Source: Microbacterium horticulturae (GTDB taxonomy: Bacteria; Actinomycetota; Actinomycetes; Actinomycetales; Microbacteriaceae). Taken from it: 64,000 nucleotides of DNA. Both the position numbers and the translations under genes were made by a program. Shown here one piece after another: positions 8,096 through 15,698 of the stretch. Below the pieces are notes generated by a model. That model was given only the letters and a program-made list of their open reading frames with translations, searched no databases and was not told the origin of the DNA. How positions within the stretch are numbered: the stretch's first letter is position 1; each line of letters opens with the position of its first letter. The stretch spans positions 2,232,001 to 2,296,000 of the forward strand of contig NZ_CP119108.1 in the NCBI RefSeq assembly GCF_029094505.1, given 5' to 3'.

Positions 8096-9100
8096 ATGAG
8101 CCAGACGAACCTGCCGATCCTCGATCTGTCACGGTTGGATGCCGGAGCCGACGCCGCCGCGCAGTTCCGCGACGATCTGCGGACCGCCACCCACGATGTG
8201 GGCTTCTTCTACCTCACCGGCACGGGCGTTTCGCCCGAGCATGAAGCGCGCTTGCTGCGCACCGCGCGTGCGTTCTTTGCGTTGTCCGAAGCCGACAAGC
8301 TCGCCATCGAGAACGTGAACAGCCCGCACTTCCGCGGCTACACGCGCATCGGCGGCGAGCGGACACAGGGCACGGTCGACTGGCGTGAGCAGATCGACAT
8401 CGGACCGGAGCGCGCCGCCGTCGAGTGGGACGGCGCGCCGGCGTTCGCGCGGCTCATCGGGCCGAACCTGTGGCCGGCCGCACTTCCCGAACTGCGCGAG
8501 GTCGTCACCGAGTGGGAAGACCGACTGCGAGGGGTGTCACGGAAGCTGCTGCGGGCGTGGGCGCTGTCACTGGGTGCGGAAGAGTCGTACTTCGACGCAC
8601 ACTTCGGTGAGCCGTCGACACTGACGAAGATCGTGCGCTATCCCGGCAAGGAGGATCCGAGTCAGGGTGTGGGTGCGCACAAGGATTCAGGGGTGCTCAC
8701 GCTGCTGTGGGTCGAGCCTGGGAAGGGCGGCCTGCAGGTCGAGCGCGACGGCGCGTGGGTGGATGCCCCGCCGGTTCCGGGCGCGTTCGTCGTGAACATC
8801 GGCGAACAGCTCGAGTATGCGACGCAGGGCTATCTGAAGGCGACGAATCACCGGGTGATCTCGCCGCGATTCCCCGACGATCGCATCTCGGTGCCGTTCT
8901 TCTTCAACCCGCAGCTGGACCGCACGCTGCCGCTCATCGAGCTGCCCGCGGAGTTGGCCGCGCAGGCACGCGGCGTCACGCAGGACCCGATGAACCCCAT
9001 CCACGCGCTGTACGGCGAGAACGCGCTGAAGTCGCGCCTGCGCGCACACCCGGATGTCGCGGAGCGTTGGCATTCGGATCTGCTCGGCGCTGGTCGTTGA
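8096..9100 (+). CDS. Isopenicillin N synthase-like 2OG-Fe(II) oxygenase
   Basis: 334 residues. An N-terminal DIOX_N region (about 5-125, including VGFFYLTG and FRGYTRIGGE) is followed by a 2OG-Fe(II) oxygenase core. The iron ligands His195 and Asp197 (AHKDSG) and His252 (TNHRV) are intact, and Arg263-x-Ser265 matches the 2-oxoglutarate carboxylate-binding motif. The substrate cannot be read from the sequence; actinobacterial relatives are annotated only as IPNS-like or flavonol-synthase-like. It is divergent from the CE1758 flavin operon and may share its regulator. Confidence 0.92.
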   Translation: MSQTNLPILDLSRLDAGADAAAQFRDDLRTATHDVGFFYLTGTGVSPEHEARLLRTARAFFALSEADKLAIENVNSPHFRGYTRIGGERTQGTVDWREQIDIGPERAAVEWDGAPAFARLIGPNLWPAALPELREVVTEWEDRLRGVSRKLLRAWALSLGAEESYFDAHFGEPSTLTKIVRYPGKEDPSQGVGAHKDSGVLTLLWVEPGKGGLQVERDGAWVDAPPVPGAFVVNIGEQLEYATQGYLKATNHRVISPRFPDDRISVPFFFNPQLDRTLPLIELPAELAAQARGVTQDPMNPIHALYGENALKSRLRAHPDVAERWHSDLLGAGR

Positions 9101-9140
9101 GCGAACGAAGCGCGCCGAAACGACAGTCCAGACACAAAGC

Positions 9141-9172
9141 TGAGGGCCGCCCCACACCAGGGGCGGCCCTCA
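9141..9172. terminator. Bidirectional terminator between the oxygenase gene and rpsO
   Basis: A perfect 13-bp stem (TGAGGGCCGCCCC at 9141-9153 with its complement at 9160-9172) around a 6-nt loop, between two convergent stops. Only a short T stretch follows on the rpsO side. Confidence 0.75.
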
Positions 9173-9206
9173 CAAGAATGTTTGGAGCGATTGAACGCTG
9201 GTCGCG

Positions 9207-9476
9207 CTAGCGGCGGAGTCCGAGACGCTCGATCAACGACCGATAACGGTTGATGTCGACGTCCTGGAGGTAGCCGAGCAGACGGCGGCGCTGACCGACG
9301 AGCAAGAAGAGGCCACGACGCGAGTGGTGGTCGTGCTTGTGCTCCTTCAGGTGCTCGGTGAGGTCCTTGATGCGCTGCGTCAGCATCGCAACCTGCACCT
9401 CGGGGGAACCGGTGTCACCGGGGTGCGTCGCGTACTCTTCGATGATCGCCTTCTTGACTTCTGCCTCGAGTGCCAT
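9207..9476 (-). CDS. rpsO: 30S ribosomal protein S15
   Basis: 89 residues, the standard S15 length, with the family signature [12 protein letters not shown], then [16 protein letters not shown], and [11 protein letters not shown] near the C-terminus. S15 binds the 16S rRNA central domain early in 30S assembly. An AAAGGGGA Shine-Dalgarno precedes the ATG. It is on the same strand as ribF (upstream) and pnp (downstream), the order seen in compact operons elsewhere, but here each interval is many kilobases. Confidence 0.98.
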   Translation of the reverse strand: MALEAEVKKAIIEEYATHPGDTGSPEVQVAMLTQRIKDLTEHLKEHKHDHHSRRGLFLLVGQRRRLLGYLQDVDINRYRSLIERLGLRR

Positions 9477-9531
9477 AAAGCGGTCCCCTTTCCATCCGTT
9501 GCGCGGTGCCCGTCGCCCAGTGCGCGAGCTC

Positions 9532-9560
9532 TCTTTATCCGCGGCCGATTCTCACGGCAA
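9532..9560 (-). promoter_or_regulatory. Possible rpsO promoter
   Basis: On the minus strand TTGCCG (complement of 9555-9560), a 17-bp spacer and TAAAGA (complement of 9532-9537) lie about 56 bp upstream of the rpsO ATG. The -10 box lacks the final T. Confidence 0.35.
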
Positions 9561-9565
9561 CCGAA

Positions 9566-9697
9566 TCAGTCTACAGCATTGCGCGGCCACGCCGCCCACC
9601 GCCCGGGGAGCGCCCGCGCCACACGCGAGCTGCTCCCGGAGCTCACATACTCGCTGTACCCGCCGCCGACGATGGCCAGCACCGCTCCGACGTCCTC
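9566..9697 (-). pseudogene. Possible orphan coding fragment between DUF222-HNH gene and rpsO
   Basis: In the frame ending at TGA 9566-9568 the last 43 codons (EDVGAVLAIVGGGYSEYV ... GRWAAWPRNAVD) have strongly GC-biased third positions and a plausible hydrophobic/aromatic pattern, but there is no acceptable start and the upstream part of the frame runs into the HNH gene. It may be the decayed 3' end of a small protein gene. A faint resemblance to acyl-CoA carboxylase epsilon subunits is not enough to name it. Confidence 0.25.
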
Positions 9698-9750
9698 TAC
9701 GCTTTGCCCACTTGACGAATACGCAGGGGCGCCACCCGCACCGCCTTCGG

Positions 9751-11364
9751 TCAGAAGGGTGCGGGGTCGTTCGCGTATTGCGCCGCGATCGTGTGCCGGT
9801 CGTGGGGGTCGGGGTCGATCAGGGCGGCGATCTCGAATCTGACGGTGCCTGGCGGTCTTGTCACGTACGTGCGTTTCGTGGGCGAGGTGAAGATCAGCAC
9901 CCCGCCGGAGAGTTGTTCGACCTCCCAGGCGGTGTCGTGTTTGACGGTGTGATGGCGTTTGCAGAAATGCTCCAGGTTGCACAGGCATGTCGGGCCGCCC
10001 GCGGCGTGCGGGATCGTGTGGTCGATGTCACATTTTTGCGCACGTCTGCGGCATCCGGGGAACCGGCATTGCCGGTCTCGGGCCTGCAGGAATCGTTTCT
10101 GCTTCTTGGAGGGCCGGTACCGGTCCACACAGACCGGGACCCCGGTGACCGGGTCGGTGAACACCCGGCTCCACATCGCACACCCACCCGCCAGCCGCCT
10201 GGCCGTGTCGTCGTCGATCGGCCCGAACCCGTCGACGACCGCGCCGCCCACCCGGGCACCGGTGATCACCTCGGCCGGGATGGTGACCTGCACCTCCGGG
10301 CGGATCGCGGAGAGCGCATCCCGCGCCTGATCATCGGCCCCGTGCCCGGTGAACGGGGCGGCCAGCAGCAGATCGCAGAACATGTCCGCCATGATCTGCG
10401 CCACCGACCGCCCATCGAACACCGGGGCCTCCGCCCCGCCAGAATCAGCACCGGCCTCGGCGTTGCCGACGTTGCCGGCGTTGCCGCCCGCGGCCTCGGA
10501 ACCGGCCGCGCGCTCGGAGCCGGCACCGGTGCCGGTACCGGCGGCCGCGCGCTCGGTCTCCGCATCGGCGGCGACGATATCAGCGTCGCCGGTTCCGGCG
10601 GGTCTGGCTGCCGCAGGTCCGGCAGCACCGGACTCGGCGTCAGCGCCGGACTGCGTCGCCGCGGTGCCCGCGTCGTGCTCCGTCTTCTCGGCCTGGTTCT
10701 GCGCGAACAGCACGGTCGCCGCTTCCCGCAGCCGGGCCACCACACCCACACCCTCGGCGGTCGGGACGTCCGCGGTGATCCGGGCAAGACCAGGCTCCAC
10801 CTCCCGCACCGACACCTTCCGCCGCGCCACAGCCTCCCGCACCCGCTGCTGGGTCCCTTCCGGATCCAACCGGACCACCAGGCCCGAAAGGGCGGCCTTC
10901 AACTGCGCCGGCGTCATCTCCCGGGCCATATCCCGCGCAACCGCCTCGAACTGGCACCGCACACCCTCATCGGCGATCTGCACACCGGCCTCCGCGATCA
11001 GGATCGCGTGCTCCCCGGAGAACTCACCGCCACTGGCATCACACAACGTCTCATAGAACGACCCCGTCAGCGTGGACGCCTGCGACACCTTCCGCGCCAC
11101 CTGCCACTCGCTCAGACGCAGCCCCGCCGCCAACTCCGCGAACAACTCCCGCATCGCCAACTGCGACGCATCCACCACCGCACCCTCACGCCCACCCCGG
11201 GCCGCACGCTCGGCCTCACGCCGCCGCACCAGATCCGCGACTCGGGCGAAGAAGAACATCTCCGCCGCAAACGCCCGCCCCGCAGCCGCCCGCGAGGACA
11301 CCAGAGAATCCAGCAGTTCATCCACCTCAGACAGAACCGGAGCCACACCCGTCGACAGTGACAC
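9751..11364 (-). CDS. DUF222 and HNH endonuclease domain protein
   Basis: 537 residues of the multi-copy actinobacterial 13E12-repeat type. The N-terminal DUF222 domain spans about 1-215. Residues about 225-310 are an Ala/Gly/Glu/Thr-rich low-complexity insert. The second DUF222 half follows, then a zinc-binding HNH motif (CRFPGC, then CDIDHTIPHAAGG, CNLEHFCKRHH) near residues 440-485. GTG 11364 is supported by an AAGGAGG Shine-Dalgarno 7 nt upstream and a good promoter at 11400-11428. DNA cleavage activity is likely from the intact HNH, but the biological role of this family is unsettled. Confidence 0.92.
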   Translation of the reverse strand: MSLSTGVAPVLSEVDELLDSLVSSRAAAGRAFAAEMFFFARVADLVRRREAERAARGGREGAVVDASQLAMRELFAELAAGLRLSEWQVARKVSQASTLTGSFYETLCDASGGEFSGEHAILIAEAGVQIADEGVRCQFEAVARDMAREMTPAQLKAALSGLVVRLDPEGTQQRVREAVARRKVSVREVEPGLARITADVPTAEGVGVVARLREAATVLFAQNQAEKTEHDAGTAATQSGADAESGAAGPAAARPAGTGDADIVAADAETERAAAGTGTGAGSERAAGSEAAGGNAGNVGNAEAGADSGGAEAPVFDGRSVAQIMADMFCDLLLAAPFTGHGADDQARDALSAIRPEVQVTIPAEVITGARVGGAVVDGFGPIDDDTARRLAGGCAMWSRVFTDPVTGVPVCVDRYRPSKKQKRFLQARDRQCRFPGCRRRAQKCDIDHTIPHAAGGPTCLCNLEHFCKRHHTVKHDTAWEVEQLSGGVLIFTSPTKRTYVTRPPGTVRFEIAALIDPDPHDRHTIAAQYANDPAPF

Positions 11365-11399
11365 GATGAGCCTCCTTCCCTGGATGAACCGATACCCCC

Positions 11400-11428
11400 A
11401 TAGTATCGAACATGCGTACGTATTACAA
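11400..11428 (-). promoter_or_regulatory. Consensus-like promoter of the DUF222-HNH gene
   Basis: On the minus strand TTGTAA (complement of 11423-11428), an exact 17-bp spacer and TACTAT (complement of 11400-11405) precede the GTG by about 36 bp. This is the most sigma70-like promoter seen in the window. Confidence 0.65.
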
Positions 11429-11508
11429 GGGCGGGTTTGATGACTCTCACCTGTTTTCGGTGCTCACGGCGTTCCCCCCGAGACAAAACACCATCGGCAT
11501 CGTGAACA

Positions 11509-11768
11509 ATGATCATTCGTATTTTCGTATGGGTTCGGGTGTCGTTCACCCACGGTGCACGAACCACCATCCCCCTCACAATGCCACCGCCCGGCATCCG
11601 CCCCGCGCCGACGGTCTCGTGGCGTACGTCCGCGAGCGCGCCGTCGACGGCGCGGCCAACGCAGGCGTCGAGCGCACGCTGGCCGCGCATTTCGGCGTCG
11701 CACCCCGCGCCGTGCGCATCGTGCGCGGCCACACGGCGCGGATCAAGCGGATCGAGATCGACGAGTAA
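11509..11768 (+). pseudogene. DUF167 (YggU-like) gene, apparently frameshifted
   Basis: The C-terminal DUF167 body is clear in one frame (ADGLVAYVRERAVDGAANAG, then LAAHFGVAPRAVRIVRGHT, ending KRIEIDE and TAA at 11768). A family-like first strand (IIRIFVWVRVSFTHGARTT) starts at ATG 11509 in a different frame. The two frames must switch between about 11565 and 11612. Without a frameshift the in-frame start would be ATG 11529, giving 79 residues with an atypical His/Pro-rich N-terminus. Either a real pseudogene or a sequencing indel. DUF167 proteins are about 75-100 residues and of unknown function. Confidence 0.6.
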
Positions 11769-11806
11769 TCTCTTCTCGTGCGACGCGCGATGTGGACACT
11801 CCGGTG

Positions 11807-13114
11807 ATGGCGAGGCTCTCGCGTGAGCATTTCATCGACCTGCGTCCGCTGACCACGTCCCCCGCGTTCGCCCGCCTGTGGATCGGCTCGACCCTCTCGG
11901 GCTTGGGCGGCCAGCTCACGATCGTCGCGGTGATGCTGCAGATGTACGCCATCACGCACGACACCTTCGCGGTGTCGATGATCGCCGTCGCCGGCCTTGT
12001 GCCCATGATCATCGCGGGCCTGTACGGCGGGATGCTCGCCGACGCCTTCGACCGCCGCGTCGTCGCGCTGCTTGCGGCATCCGTCACCTTCGCCTCCACC
12101 CTGCTGCTGGCCGTCCTCACCTGGGGCGGCTGGGAGAACCAGTGGTGGCTGTACGCGCTGTCGATCGTGAATTCCGCGGCCAACTCGATCGTGCAGGCCG
12201 CACGCTCGGCCATCGTGCCGCGGCTGATCCCGATCGAGCTGCTGCCGGCTGCCTCAGCGCTGGGCGGCATTTCCAGCGGTCTCATGATCATGGCCGGCCC
12301 TGCGTTGGCCGGCGTGCTGGTCGCGGTGTCGGGCTACGGCTGGACGTACACGATCGACGTCATCATGATGACGTCGCTGTTCCTCGGCCTGTGGACCCTG
12401 CCCTCGATCCGCCCGGAGGGCACTATCGTGCGCCCCGGACTCGAATCGCTCAAGGACGGCTGGCGGTTCCTCAAGCGCGCGTCGAACATCCGCGTGCAGT
12501 ACCTCGTCGACATCACGGCGATGACATTCGGTCAGCCGCTCACGCTCTTCCCCGCGATCGGCGCGGTGCTGCTCGGCGGCGGCGCCATCACCACCGGCGT
12601 GCTCACCGCGGCGGTCGCCGTGGGCGCATTCGGCTCGAGCCTGTTCTCCGGCCCGGTCGGGCGCGTGCGCCGCCACGGCCTGGGCATCGAGCGCGCCGTC
12701 ATCGTGTACGGGGCGGCGATCCTCGCGTTCGGACTCGTGCTGGGAGCGGCGGCCCTCGGCTGGTTCGCGCCGGCCGATCTCGGCGAGCACTCCGCCAACG
12801 TCGCCCTGATCGCCGTCGGCGCGCTCATGCTCGCGATCTCGGGCGCAGCCGACAACGTCAGCGCCATCTACCGCTCGACGATGATGCAGTCCGCCGTGCC
12901 CGACGCGATCCGCGGGCGGTTGCAGGGCATCTTCATCGTCGTGGTCGCGGGCGGACCGCGCGTGGGCGCCCTCTACGCCGGAGCCCTCGCGACCGTCACG
13001 GCCCTGTGGTTCCCTCCGCTGCTGGGCGGCGTCATCATCATGGGCCTCGTCGCTCTGCTGGTGCGGATGCACCCGAGGTTCCGCGCGTACGACGCCCTGC
13101 ACCCGGAGCCCTGA
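11807..13114 (+). CDS. MFS transporter, MFS_3/EntS-like
   Basis: 435 residues with about 11-12 hydrophobic segments. LTTSPAFARLWIGSTLSGLGGQ at the N-terminus, the GGMLADAFDRR loop between helices 2 and 3, and RSAIVPRLIPIELLPAASAL are typical of the MFS_3 branch that includes enterobactin exporter EntS. A proton-coupled exporter is expected, with substrate unknown. ATG 11807 is preferred because the N-terminus then matches the family; GTG 11792 and 11804 are alternatives and no strong Shine-Dalgarno is visible. It follows the DUF167 gene by 38 bp and ends at a shared terminator with YceI. Confidence 0.9.
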   Translation: MARLSREHFIDLRPLTTSPAFARLWIGSTLSGLGGQLTIVAVMLQMYAITHDTFAVSMIAVAGLVPMIIAGLYGGMLADAFDRRVVALLAASVTFASTLLLAVLTWGGWENQWWLYALSIVNSAANSIVQAARSAIVPRLIPIELLPAASALGGISSGLMIMAGPALAGVLVAVSGYGWTYTIDVIMMTSLFLGLWTLPSIRPEGTIVRPGLESLKDGWRFLKRASNIRVQYLVDITAMTFGQPLTLFPAIGAVLLGGGAITTGVLTAAVAVGAFGSSLFSGPVGRVRRHGLGIERAVIVYGAAILAFGLVLGAAALGWFAPADLGEHSANVALIAVGALMLAISGAADNVSAIYRSTMMQSAVPDAIRGRLQGIFIVVVAGGPRVGALYAGALATVTALWFPPLLGGVIIMGLVALLVRMHPRFRAYDALHPEP

Positions 13115-13136
13115 CCCGCACAACGACGGAAACGAC

Positions 13137-13168
13137 GGAGGGGTGGATGCCACAGCATCCACTCCTCC
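13137..13168. terminator. Bidirectional terminator between the MFS gene and yceI
   Basis: A 14-bp stem (13137-13150 with 13155-13168, one G-U pair) and a CACA loop lie between convergent genes. The stem contains GGATGC/GCATCC arms. Confidence 0.75.
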
Positions 13169-13180
13169 GAAGAAACAGAC

Positions 13181-13750
13181 TCAGTCCTGCTGGAGCGAAC
13201 CCTGCAGATCGAGCTCGATGGTGACGTCCTTGCCGACGAGCACGCCGCCGGTCTCGAGCGCGGCGTTCCAGGTCAGGCCGAAGTCCTCACGGTTGATGAC
13301 CGTCGTGGCGGTCGCGCCGGCCTTGTAGTTGCCGAAGGGGTCCTGGCCGAAGCCGCCGAAGTCGACATCGAAGGTGACGGGCTTGGTGACACCGTGCAGG
13401 GTCAGCTCGCCGTCGACGAGGAACTTGCCACCCTCGAGGCGCACGCCGGTGGAGTGGAACTCCATCGTCGGGTAGGTCTCGGCGTCGAAGAAGTCCGCGG
13501 AGCGCAGGTGCGTGTCGCGGCCCTCGTCACGCGTGTTGACCGACGTCACGTCGACGGTCGCCTCGATCTTCGCGTCGAACGGGTTCTCCGGCGCGATGAT
13601 CGTGGCGCTCTTCACACCGAAGGTGCCGCGCACCTTGGAGATCATCATGTGGCGGACGGTGAACTGCACGTCGCTGTGGGCGGCGTCGAGCACCCAGGTG
13701 CCCGCCTTGTAACCGGCGATCTCGGGGGTGGCGGTCGTGGTGTCTGTCAT
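13181..13750 (-). CDS. YceI family protein
   Basis: 189 residues forming the YceI lipocalin-like beta-barrel: WVLDAAHSDVQFTVRHMMISK, VDVTSVNTRDEGRDTHLRSADFFD, YPTMEFHSTGV, and LTLHGVTKPVTFDV. There is no signal peptide, so it is predicted cytoplasmic, as for many actinobacterial members. Family members bind isoprenoid-type lipids; the ligand here is unknown. An AAGGAT Shine-Dalgarno lies before ATG 13750. Monocistronic: it has its own leader and a terminator on each side. Confidence 0.93.
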   Translation of the reverse strand: MTDTTTATPEIAGYKAGTWVLDAAHSDVQFTVRHMMISKVRGTFGVKSATIIAPENPFDAKIEATVDVTSVNTRDEGRDTHLRSADFFDAETYPTMEFHSTGVRLEGGKFLVDGELTLHGVTKPVTFDVDFGGFGQDPFGNYKAGATATTVINREDFGLTWNAALETGGVLVGKDVTIELDLQGSLQQD

Positions 13751-13843
13751 TTGTCGATCCTTCTGATGGGGGTGTGCGGGGCGTCCTTTCGGACGCGTAC
13801 GAGTGATGAAACGGTCCGCGGGCGAGGTCTATTCCCATGAATT

Positions 13844-13879
13844 AAAAAAGGAGGGGATGCCGCAGCCCGCGGCATCCCC
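13844..13879 (-). terminator. Intrinsic terminator of the FKBP gene
   Basis: An 11-bp perfect stem (GGGGATGCCGC at 13853-13863 with 13869-13879), a 5-nt loop and, on the minus strand, a six-T run (13844-13849) directly downstream. The arms again contain GGATGCC inverted copies. Confidence 0.9.
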
Positions 13880-13897
13880 CGACACTCCTGCGTGCTG

Positions 13898-14266
13898 CTA
13901 CGCGACGTCGATGAGGTCGATGACGAAGATGAGCGTCTTACCGCCCAAGAAATGACCGCCCGCCGGGCCGTAGGCCAGATGCGGCGGGATGACCAGCTCG
14001 CGGCGGCCACCGACCTTCATGCCCGGGATGCCGTCTTGCCAGCCCTGGATGAGGCCGCGCAACGGGAACTGGATGGATTCACCGCGGTTCCACGACGAGT
14101 CGAACTCCTCACCGGTCTCGTACTCGACGCCCAGGTAGTGCACGGTGACGGTGTCGCCGGGCTGCGCCTCGGCGCCGTCCCCGACGATCAGGTCGCGGAT
14201 GACGAGGTCGGACGGCGCGGGCCCCTCAGGGGCGTCGATCTCGGGCTTCGTGCGGTTGTCAGTCAT
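13898..14266 (-). CDS. FKBP-type peptidyl-prolyl cis-trans isomerase
   Basis: 122 residues, a single FKBP domain without signal peptide or trigger-factor domains. Family residues are visible: VTVHYLG, FDSSWNRG, IQGWQDGIPGMKVGGRREL, PPHLAYGPAGG and LIFVIDLIDV. It catalyses proline isomerisation in the cytoplasm. ATG 14266 is preferred because a GGATGGA purine stretch lies at suitable spacing; ATG 14275 is a close alternative. It is followed directly by an intrinsic terminator and preceded by an inverted-repeat region, so it is probably its own transcript. Confidence 0.95.
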   Translation of the reverse strand: MTDNRTKPEIDAPEGPAPSDLVIRDLIVGDGAEAQPGDTVTVHYLGVEYETGEEFDSSWNRGESIQFPLRGLIQGWQDGIPGMKVGGRRELVIPPHLAYGPAGGHFLGGKTLIFVIDLIDVA

Positions 14267-14338
14267 GTCTTCCATCCAACCCGACGCGACCCGAGCGGTC
14301 AACGCAGAAGCCGAGCAGAGAACGAGCCCAGGGCAAAG

Positions 14339-14389
14339 ACTCAGCGCCCGGTGCCGCGGCGATGCCTGCGTGTCTACCGAGCGCTGAGT
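14339..14389. repeat. Long-spaced inverted repeat between prsW-like and FKBP genes
   Basis: ACTCAGCGC (14339-14347) and GCGCTGAGT (14381-14389) are exact 9-bp complements around a 33-nt spacer, with CGGT/ACCG pairing just inside one mismatch. It could be a terminator-like structure for the PrsW gene or a structured leader of the FKBP gene. There is no T-tract. Confidence 0.45.
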
Positions 14390-14433
14390 TGATCTGTCAC
14401 CAGGATGACACTCCCTCCCGGACCCGTCAAGCA

Positions 14434-15615
14434 TCAGGGCGGGAACAGCGCGCGCCGTGCGGCGATCGTGCGGGCCAGCAGCGTGCTCTCGTCCGAGGCC
14501 GCGTTCTTGTCGCGCCCGCTCACGATGCGCTGCCGCACCGTGGCGAGCGTCGTGGCATCCCGGATGAACCCCTTCATGACGCCGGTGCGATCCCCGCGCA
14601 GGGTACGCGACCATTCCAGTGCCGAACGGCGACCGCGTCGGGTGGCCAGCATCGTGACTTCCTGCGGCGTGAACCAGCCCGCCGCCGCGTACTCGCCCAG
14701 CCGCTCGGCCGTCAGCCTCCGTTCCTCGCGGAGCAGCAGGACGATGCCGACGATGAACAGCACGAACAGCGGCACCTGCAAGGTGGCATACAGCGCGAAG
14801 AAGTCGAAGAACTGCGCCGAGCCGTTCCACAGCCCGTGCAGCATCGCCGCCCCTGCCATCCCGACGAACCACGGTCCGATCGCCGCGCCGGTGCTGTGGC
14901 CACGGCGAGCCGCCAGCCCCAGCGCGAAGCCGGTCACGCTCGTGAACATGACGTGCGCGAACGGCGAGAGGATGCCCCGGAGGAAGAACGTCATCGTCAG
15001 CTGGCCCGCGCCACCCTCGATCATGCTGACCGCGAAGTACTGGATGTTCTCGGTGAAGGCGAACCCCGCTGCCACCAGTGCCCCGTAGACGACGCCGTCG
15101 ACCGGGCCGTCGAATGCCCGCCGCGCGGTGGCGAAGACGAGGAAGACACCCAGTCCCTTTGCGAACTCCTCCACGATCGGCGCCTGCACGACAGCCTGCA
15201 CCGCCTCCCGCGCGGGGGTGTCGGCACTGCCGAACAGGAGCGTCAGAAGCAGATCGACGCCGAGGGCGATGGCGACGGCGGCGATCGCCCCCCACGCGAC
15301 GGCGAAGATCACGAGGCTGCGCGGTTCGGGCTCCCACCGGTCGATGAGGCGCACCGCCAGCAGGACGGCCGTCAGCGGGAGCAGCGCGATGATCAGACCG
15401 ATGATGGATGCCGCGGGCCCGAGAGCCTCCAGAAAGTACGCCGCCACGCCCAGCAGCACGACCACCAGCACGCCGAACAGCCAAGGCAACGCACGCCGCC
15501 CCTTCGACGGCAACGTCGGCAGCGTCGGCAGCGCGGCAGGCGCCGGCGCAGGAGCCGGTGCGGTCGGTGTCGGCGCGCCGTCATAACCGCGCGCGAGCGG
15601 GGAGGGATACGACAT
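14434..15615 (-). CDS. PrsW family intramembrane metalloprotease
   Basis: 393 residues. A Pro/Ala-rich cytoplasmic N-terminus of about 40 residues is followed by about eight hydrophobic segments. The metalloprotease motifs are intact: VVQAPIVEEFAKGLG (Glu-Glu), GFAFTENIQYF, PFAHVMFTS and HGLWNGSAQ. Members cleave membrane-bound anti-sigma factors (PrsW on RsiW in Bacillus), but no anti-sigma gene is in this window and the target is unknown. The C-terminal ~85 residues are a charged cytoplasmic tail. ATG 15615 is favoured by a -10 box 7 nt upstream. Confidence 0.9.
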   Translation of the reverse strand: MSYPSPLARGYDGAPTPTAPAPAPAPAALPTLPTLPSKGRRALPWLFGVLVVVLLGVAAYFLEALGPAASIIGLIIALLPLTAVLLAVRLIDRWEPEPRSLVIFAVAWGAIAAVAIALGVDLLLTLLFGSADTPAREAVQAVVQAPIVEEFAKGLGVFLVFATARRAFDGPVDGVVYGALVAAGFAFTENIQYFAVSMIEGGAGQLTMTFFLRGILSPFAHVMFTSVTGFALGLAARRGHSTGAAIGPWFVGMAGAAMLHGLWNGSAQFFDFFALYATLQVPLFVLFIVGIVLLLREERRLTAERLGEYAAAGWFTPQEVTMLATRRGRRSALEWSRTLRGDRTGVMKGFIRDATTLATVRQRIVSGRDKNAASDESTLLARTIAARRALFPP

Positions 15616-15628
15616 GACGATCAGCATA
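15616..15628 (-). promoter_or_regulatory. Leaderless -10 box of the PrsW-like gene
   Basis: TATGCT (complement of 15623-15628) is followed by 7 nt and then ATG 15615. Confidence 0.45.
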
Positions 15629-15686
15629 CGGGGACGCTGATGCGTGCCATCGGGCCGTGGCCTGACGTGCTCTCAGCAGCGGGCGG

Positions 15687-15698
15687 TAGCCTCGAAGG
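15687..15698 (+). promoter_or_regulatory. Leaderless -10 box of the FAH-family gene
   Basis: TAGCCT at 15687-15692, then 6 nt, then ATG 15699. The spacer CGAAGG could also serve as a weak, too-close Shine-Dalgarno. Confidence 0.5.
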
